A DNA stretch of 64,000 bases from an uncultured Collinsella sp. (GTDB lineage Bacteria; Actinomycetota; Coriobacteriia; Coriobacteriales; Coriobacteriaceae): positions 1 through 64,000 of the forward strand of contig URAD01000006.1 of NCBI GenBank assembly GCA_900545745.1. The letters run 5' to 3'. Below the pieces are notes generated by a model. It was not told the origin of the DNA. It did no database searches and saw only the letters and a program-made list of their open reading frames with translations. A program made the position numbers and the translations under genes. Within the stretch, counting starts at the first letter, position 1; each line of letters starts with the position of its first letter. Shown one piece after another: positions 60,262-64,000 of the stretch.

Positions 60262-61128
60262 TTATTTGCCCGAAGCTACGCCCATGCCGTAGCCGATGAT
60301 CAGGCCGTGCATCTCGGCGTAATAGGAATCCAGGCCGTTGCAGGGCATGATGATGGTCTTGGAGCCGGGCCAATGTTCGACTATGCGATCAGTAAGCGCC
60401 TGGGCTCCAGCTTCGTTCTCAACGTGATCGATGATGACCTCACCGCCCGTAAAGCCCTCGGCTTCCATAGTGTCGATGATCTTGTTGAGCATCTTCTTTT
60501 CGCCACGCGTGTGCCCGACGAGTTCGATTTTACCGGCCTCACTCGCCGTGCCCAAAATGCGGATATTGAGCTTGTTGGCAATGACGCCGGCTGCCTTAGG
60601 GATACGTCCGGCTTTGGCGAGGTTTTCGTAATTGCACAAACTGAAGAGGATTTTGCTGTTCTGCTCAAGGCTATCGAAGTATGCGCAAGCGTCCTCGAAT
60701 GAGACATCCGGATTGCTTGCAAGATAGCGGTCGAACAGCAAGAAAATGAGATCCATTTTGCCGCCAGCTGCGCGTGAATTGACTAGATGAATCTGTCGGT
60801 CGGGCTCCTCGGCAAGAACCATATCGCGAGCCGTGGCTGCCGCATTGTAGCTGCCCGACACGCCCTCAGAGATCGGCATGCAGATGGTCTTGTCTGCCAA
60901 TTTGAAGAGCTCGGCCCACTCCCCTACGCTGGGACAAGCGCTCGAAGAAGCGTTCGTCTCCGTCTGTACAGCGCAGTTGAGCTCATGCACATCGAGCGAA
61001 AGGTCATCGACGAATTCACGCTCCCCCACTCGAATTTTGAGGGGCGCAAATGCAAAGGTGGTATGGGGTGCGGTCGGTTGCCAATCGCGGAGGTTGCAGC
61101 TTGAATCGGAGATAAGTGCCCAGCTCAT
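60262..61128 (-). CDS. degV: DegV family fatty-acid-binding protein
   Basis: 288 residues. Starts WALISDSSCNL (first DegV motif), with PSVGEWAELF and ISEGVSGSYNAA as lipid-head-binding segments. Homologues (FakB) present fatty acids to the FakA kinase; no fakA is in the window. AAAGGA precedes the start at 61128. Confidence 0.88.
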   Translation of the reverse strand: MSWALISDSSCNLRDWQPTAPHTTFAFAPLKIRVGEREFVDDLSLDVHELNCAVQTETNASSSACPSVGEWAELFKLADKTICMPISEGVSGSYNAAATARDMVLAEEPDRQIHLVNSRAAGGKMDLIFLLFDRYLASNPDVSFEDACAYFDSLEQNSKILFSLCNYENLAKAGRIPKAAGVIANKLNIRILGTASEAGKIELVGHTRGEKKMLNKIIDTMEAEGFTGGEVIIDHVENEAGAQALTDRIVEHWPGSKTIIMPCNGLDSYYAEMHGLIIGYGMGVASGK

Positions 61129-61157
61129 AGAGGGTCCTTTCTAATTGTTCCCATACA

Positions 61158-61163
61158 ATTATA
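61158..61163 (-). promoter_or_regulatory. degV -10 element
   Basis: Consensus TATAAT on the minus strand, 30 nt before the start codon. The -35 is poor. Confidence 0.55.
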
Positions 61164-61185
61164 GCCATCTTGCAGACCGATTGGG

Positions 61186-61216
61186 CCGCTATCTAGTATT
61201 CAAAACTAGATAGCGG
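61186..61216. promoter_or_regulatory. 12-bp perfect inverted repeat upstream of degV
   Basis: CCGCTATCTAGT (61186-61197), seven-base loop, ACTAGATAGCGG (61205-61216). Its right half contains ACTAGATA, shared with the DUF1836 promoter, so it looks like an operator. It reaches from the expected -35 upstream. Confidence 0.6.
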
Positions 61217-61230
61217 ACTGCACTAAAGGC

Positions 61231-61269
61231 AAAAGAATGGACCCCATGACTCAAAGCCACGAGGTCCAT
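61231..61269 (-). terminator. terminator after the NlpC/P60 gene
   Basis: On the minus strand, ATGGACC and following bases pair with GGGGTCCAT (61237-61269, about 12 bp with mismatches), followed by TCTTTT. Confidence 0.65.
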
Positions 61270-61292
61270 ATCCGTTTGCTTTATCTGAATAC

Positions 61293-62420
61293 TTAGTAAC
61301 GCACGAAGATATAGTTATTGTTCATGCCGGCGGCAACGGAGCTGATGATAACACCCGTGTTGTAGTCGGAAGCATGAATCATCTGACCACCACCGATGTA
61401 AATGCCGGTGTGGTACGAGTTGACCACAACGTCACCGGGCTGCGGATCGGACACACGCGTCCAGCCCATAAAGGTACCCGTGGTGCCCAGGCGGCAATAG
61501 CGACCAGTGAGGCAATAGCTAACAAAACCAGAGCAGTCGAAACTGTTCGGGCCAATTCCGCCCCAGGAATAGGCGCAACCAAGCTTGCTGTATGCACGCG
61601 AGACAACAGAACCGCCATCGACGGACTGGCTCGGAGCAGAAGGCGTCGGAGCCGGAGCAGGCGTGGAGGGCTGCGGCGTCGGAGCAGGTGTCGGCATGGG
61701 CGCCGGAGTGTTGCCGCCCTGGTTGTTGTTATTGCTGGTCTGGCCACCGTTGTTGGTGTTCTCGGTCGTACCGGCAGTCTCGTTGCTCACCGTGGCCTTC
61801 TCGGCGGTGCTGGCGTTGATGCCGGCCTGCAGCGCGGCGTTGGCCTCGGCCTCTGCGGCAAGCTCGGCCTGCAGCTGCGAATCCAGGGAGTTTACGACGT
61901 TCTGGGCTTCAGCCTGCTGGGCGTTAAGCTCGTCGACCTTTTTCTGCGTAGCGGCGACGTTCTTTTCCTGCTCGGCCTGCTTATCGGTGAGCTGCTGCTT
62001 AAGCTCCTTGACCTCTTGAATGGTCTGAGCTTGCTTATCGGAGACTTTGCCGTAGTAGAACAGACGGTTGAGCATATCGCTCAGGTCATCGACACCCGTC
62101 AGAACCTGAAGCAGGCTCAGACCGCCGGTTTTGTACTCGCCGGCGACATAGGTTGAGAGCTTGGCCTGACCATCGGCGATCTCCTGCTGCTTTTGCGTGA
62201 TCTCGCCGGCAGTCTGATCGAGCGCCTGCGTCTGCGTGGCGAGCTCATCGTAAATCTGCTGAGTTTGGGTACCGATCTGCTCGAGCTTCGTACGAGCAGC
62301 GGCAAGGTCGGATGCGGTATCGGCGTAGGCAGGAGCCGCGAGGCCCAAGCCCAAAACACAAGCGAGGGTTGCCGTAGCAGCGCAGCGTGCCATGTTTTTA
62401 TGCGTGTTTGCTGTGCGCAT
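61293..62420 (-). CDS. secreted NlpC/P60 peptidoglycan hydrolase with coiled coil
   Basis: 375 residues. Signal peptide (1-33, ending AYADT), CwlO/PcsB-type coiled coil (35-195), a Thr/Asn and Pro-rich linker (205-265), and an NlpC/P60 domain with Cys296 (FDCSGF), His337 and His349. It likely cleaves stem peptides at division or growth sites; the coiled coil suggests control by an FtsEX-like system not seen here. GGAAAGGAAG precedes the start. Confidence 0.92.
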   Translation of the reverse strand: MRTANTHKNMARCAATATLACVLGLGLAAPAYADTASDLAAARTKLEQIGTQTQQIYDELATQTQALDQTAGEITQKQQEIADGQAKLSTYVAGEYKTGGLSLLQVLTGVDDLSDMLNRLFYYGKVSDKQAQTIQEVKELKQQLTDKQAEQEKNVAATQKKVDELNAQQAEAQNVVNSLDSQLQAELAAEAEANAALQAGINASTAEKATVSNETAGTTENTNNGGQTSNNNNQGGNTPAPMPTPAPTPQPSTPAPAPTPSAPSQSVDGGSVVSRAYSKLGCAYSWGGIGPNSFDCSGFVSYCLTGRYCRLGTTGTFMGWTRVSDPQPGDVVVNSYHTGIYIGGGQMIHASDYNTGVIISSVAAGMNNNYIFVRY

Positions 62421-62452
62421 GTAGCTTCCTTTCCAGTAACTAAGGGTAACGG

Positions 62453-62983
62453 CTAGTCCACCGTCACCAGGCTAAAGAGCTCCACATCGTCATCAGACGG
62501 CGTGAGCTTCTCGCGCGGGTTGAGAAACGCAAGCTCAAGGATACAACCGTAACCGACAAGCTTTGCGCCCGTATCTCGCACCAGTTTACCTGTTGCCTCG
62601 ACGGTTCCGCCCGTCGCGACCAAGTCGTCCAGAATCAACACGGTATCTTTAGAGCTGATAGCGTCGGCATGGATCTCAATTGAATCGGTGCCGTACTCGA
62701 GCTCGTAGCTCTGGCTCACGGTCTCGCGCGGCAGCTTACCCGGTTTACGTGCGGGAACAAAGCCGGCGCCAAGGGCTGCAGCCACCGGTACGCCAACCAT
62801 AAAGCCTCGAGCCTCTGGGCCCACGACCTTGGTGATTCCCATGCCGGCAAAGTGCTCGGCGAGGGCATCGGTCATGGCTTTGAGCGCCTCGGGATTGCCA
62901 AAGAGCGGCGTGATGTCTTTAAAGATGACTCCGGGCTCGGGATAGTCGTGGATGTCGACGATTTGAGATTCGAAGTCGTACAT
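62453..62983 (-). CDS. apt: adenine phosphoribosyltransferase
   Basis: 176 residues, purine salvage. PRPP motif LILDDLVATGGT, N-terminal DIHDYPEPGVIFKDITPL and GPEARGF are family signatures. The ATG at 62983 follows AAAGG by 7 nt; a TTG 15 nt upstream is less likely. Confidence 0.95.
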   Translation of the reverse strand: MYDFESQIVDIHDYPEPGVIFKDITPLFGNPEALKAMTDALAEHFAGMGITKVVGPEARGFMVGVPVAAALGAGFVPARKPGKLPRETVSQSYELEYGTDSIEIHADAISSKDTVLILDDLVATGGTVEATGKLVRDTGAKLVGYGCILELAFLNPREKLTPSDDDVELFSLVTVD

Positions 62984-63023
62984 TGCATGACCTTTCAATG
63001 GGTTGCCGGATAAGCGGCAGCGG

Positions 63024-63902
63024 TTATTTGCCCGCGGTGGCGGCGCCGGATTGCGAAGGGGCGACGACTTTGAGCGGCTTTACGAGAGAATCCTCGTGCG
63101 AAGCCGGCGCGGCAGTTTCTTCGTTTTTGGCCTTGGTGGACTCGGAGCGAGCGATTTCCTCATCGAGTGCATCAATGTCGGCGTCCTCGACCACGGCGTT
63201 GAGCGACTCAAAAACGCGGTTCTTGAGCAGCGCAGTGTGCACACCCTCGGTCAGGTCGTGAAGCTTCTTAAACGCACGCTCGAGCTTGGCGTCGCGCTCG
63301 TCATCGGAGGTATCCATTCCGAGCATGCTCACGAGCACCTGCTCAAACATCGAGGACTCGCGGTTGGCGGAAGACACGTACTGACGCAGGTTGCGGGGCT
63401 CGATATGGAAGCGTGACAGCTCGGAGCAGTAGCGGATGATTGGAAAATCGCGACCATCGACGAGCTCACGATTCTGCGGACTCTTGATGATGCGAATGAG
63501 GTCGTTCTCGGCGAGCGAGCGGATAAACGAAATCTCGACGCCCAGCATATCGGGAATGGTCTCAATGGGATGCAGCTTTTGCTTAGTCTCCTTGGGCTCC
63601 GTCTTGAGCGGAACATCGGACAGCAAGCCCACCTCGTAAGCGAGTGTTGACAGGTCCGTGGCGTTTTCCAAGCGCTGCTTAATCACGTTGAGCGGCATGT
63701 AGCGGGTCTTCTGCAAGTGCAGGATGACCTCTAGGCGATCAACGTCCTCCTTGGAGTACTGACGGTATCCCTTAGGCGTACGATGAGGGGTAATGAGCCC
63801 CTCATCTTCTAGAAATCTAATTTTTGAGTTCGAAAGATCGGGGTATGCGCCTCGAAGTAGGTTGACGACTTGGCCGATACTCAGATAGTTGCGTTCGGCC
63901 AT
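63024..63902 (-). CDS. ftsR: MerR-family regulator, FtsR-like
   Basis: 292 residues. N-terminal MerR winged helix (YLSIGQVVNLLRGAYPDLSNSKIRFLEDEGLI), with a mid-protein conserved domain and an acidic, low-complexity tail. Matches the Rv1828/FtsR group of actinobacteria, encoded next to the FHA protein GarA/OdhI, as here. In Corynebacterium FtsR activates ftsZ. The function is by family analogy. Confidence 0.82.
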   Translation of the reverse strand: MAERNYLSIGQVVNLLRGAYPDLSNSKIRFLEDEGLITPHRTPKGYRQYSKEDVDRLEVILHLQKTRYMPLNVIKQRLENATDLSTLAYEVGLLSDVPLKTEPKETKQKLHPIETIPDMLGVEISFIRSLAENDLIRIIKSPQNRELVDGRDFPIIRYCSELSRFHIEPRNLRQYVSSANRESSMFEQVLVSMLGMDTSDDERDAKLERAFKKLHDLTEGVHTALLKNRVFESLNAVVEDADIDALDEEIARSESTKAKNEETAAPASHEDSLVKPLKVVAPSQSGAATAGK

Positions 63903-63905
63903 GCC

Positions 63906-64000
63906 CTACTCACCGGTTTCGATGCGCTCCGGCGTGCTCTCGTGGTAGATGAGCGTAAACGTACCGATCTGGACGGAAGAACCGTCGTGCAGCGGGGCCG
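63906..64000 (-). CDS. FHA-domain protein, C-terminal fragment (rest outside window)
   Basis: The minus-strand frame ends in TAG at 63906-63908, and the last 30 residues read ...LHDGSSVQIGTFTLIYHEST..., typical of the last strands of an FHA domain (L.DG..V.IG...L.). With ftsR directly after it (3-bp gap), it is probably the GarA/OdhI-type phosphothreonine-binding regulator. Only the end is visible. Confidence 0.7.
   Translation of the reverse strand, partial: APLHDGSSVQIGTFTLIYHESTPERIETGE

Overview
The window is a contiguous chromosomal segment of a GC-rich, anaerobic actinobacterium. Coriobacteriia, most probably Collinsella, is my best guess. This rests on gene content and order, not on a database search: an actinobacterial-type integration host factor, a lexA/LysM/nrdR cluster, an FHA protein next to an FtsR-like MerR regulator, the ftsK-pgsA-cinA-recA-recX-rny order, electron-bifurcating-type PyrK/PyrD, fermentative AdhE, and LexA boxes of the CGAAC-N4-GTTCG type. 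Almost everything is housekeeping; no rRNA, tRNA, CRISPR array or prophage was seen.

Layout. 1-7.5 kb: ispG (5' end outside the window) and proS, a phosphotransferase and adhE on the minus strand, a REP-type tyrosine transposase between two 45-bp inverted repeats, and rpmB. 7.8-13.3 kb: pyrR-B-C-K-D-F behind a structured leader with a possible leader peptide. 13.5-15.9 kb: mihF-gmk-rpoZ-thiI. 16.1-20.6 kb: comEA-comEC-holA and rpsT. 20.7-32.6 kb: lepA-dus-hemW, two tandem DnaJ genes (the first membrane-anchored), mtaB-phoH-ybeY-dgkA-era-recO and rpsO. 32.7-42 kb: pnp, a 650-bp palindrome-rich gap, rnj-ftsK, a RodZ-like gene and yajQ. 42-53.7 kb: rimO-pgsA-cinA, recA-recX, rny, an unnamed GHKL ATPase, spoVS, miaB-miaA-hflX. 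53.7-57 kb: SOS cluster with lexA and an acyltransferase-like gene facing a LysM protein, nrdR and dut. 57-64 kb: glycolipid glycosyltransferase, trxB, a DUF1836 regulator, degV, a secreted NlpC/P60 hydrolase, apt, an FtsR-like regulator and the end of an FHA protein.

How the genes work together. RNA turnover is well represented (pnp, rnj, rny, ybeY), as are translation and tRNA modification (proS, lepA, era, hflX, miaA, miaB, mtaB, rimO, thiI, dus). DNA repair forms an SOS circuit: LexA boxes lie in the promoter spacers of recA and of the LysM gene, and three lie in the lexA/LysM divergent region.

Most interesting signal. Two unrelated families of long hairpin elements occur, each as a pair in opposite orientation: 35018-35166 with 35294-35434, and 56634-56737 with 56937-57049. 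Within a family the apical region is conserved (69 nt in one; 36 nt plus a 9-nt insertion in the other), while the 34-40 bp arms differ between copies yet stay almost perfectly self-complementary. This is covariation, and I do not recognise it as a described element. Other notable items are the pyr leader, a hairpin enclosing the nrdR start codon, helically phased repeats upstream of recA, a possibly leaderless lepA, and the membrane-anchored DnaJ.
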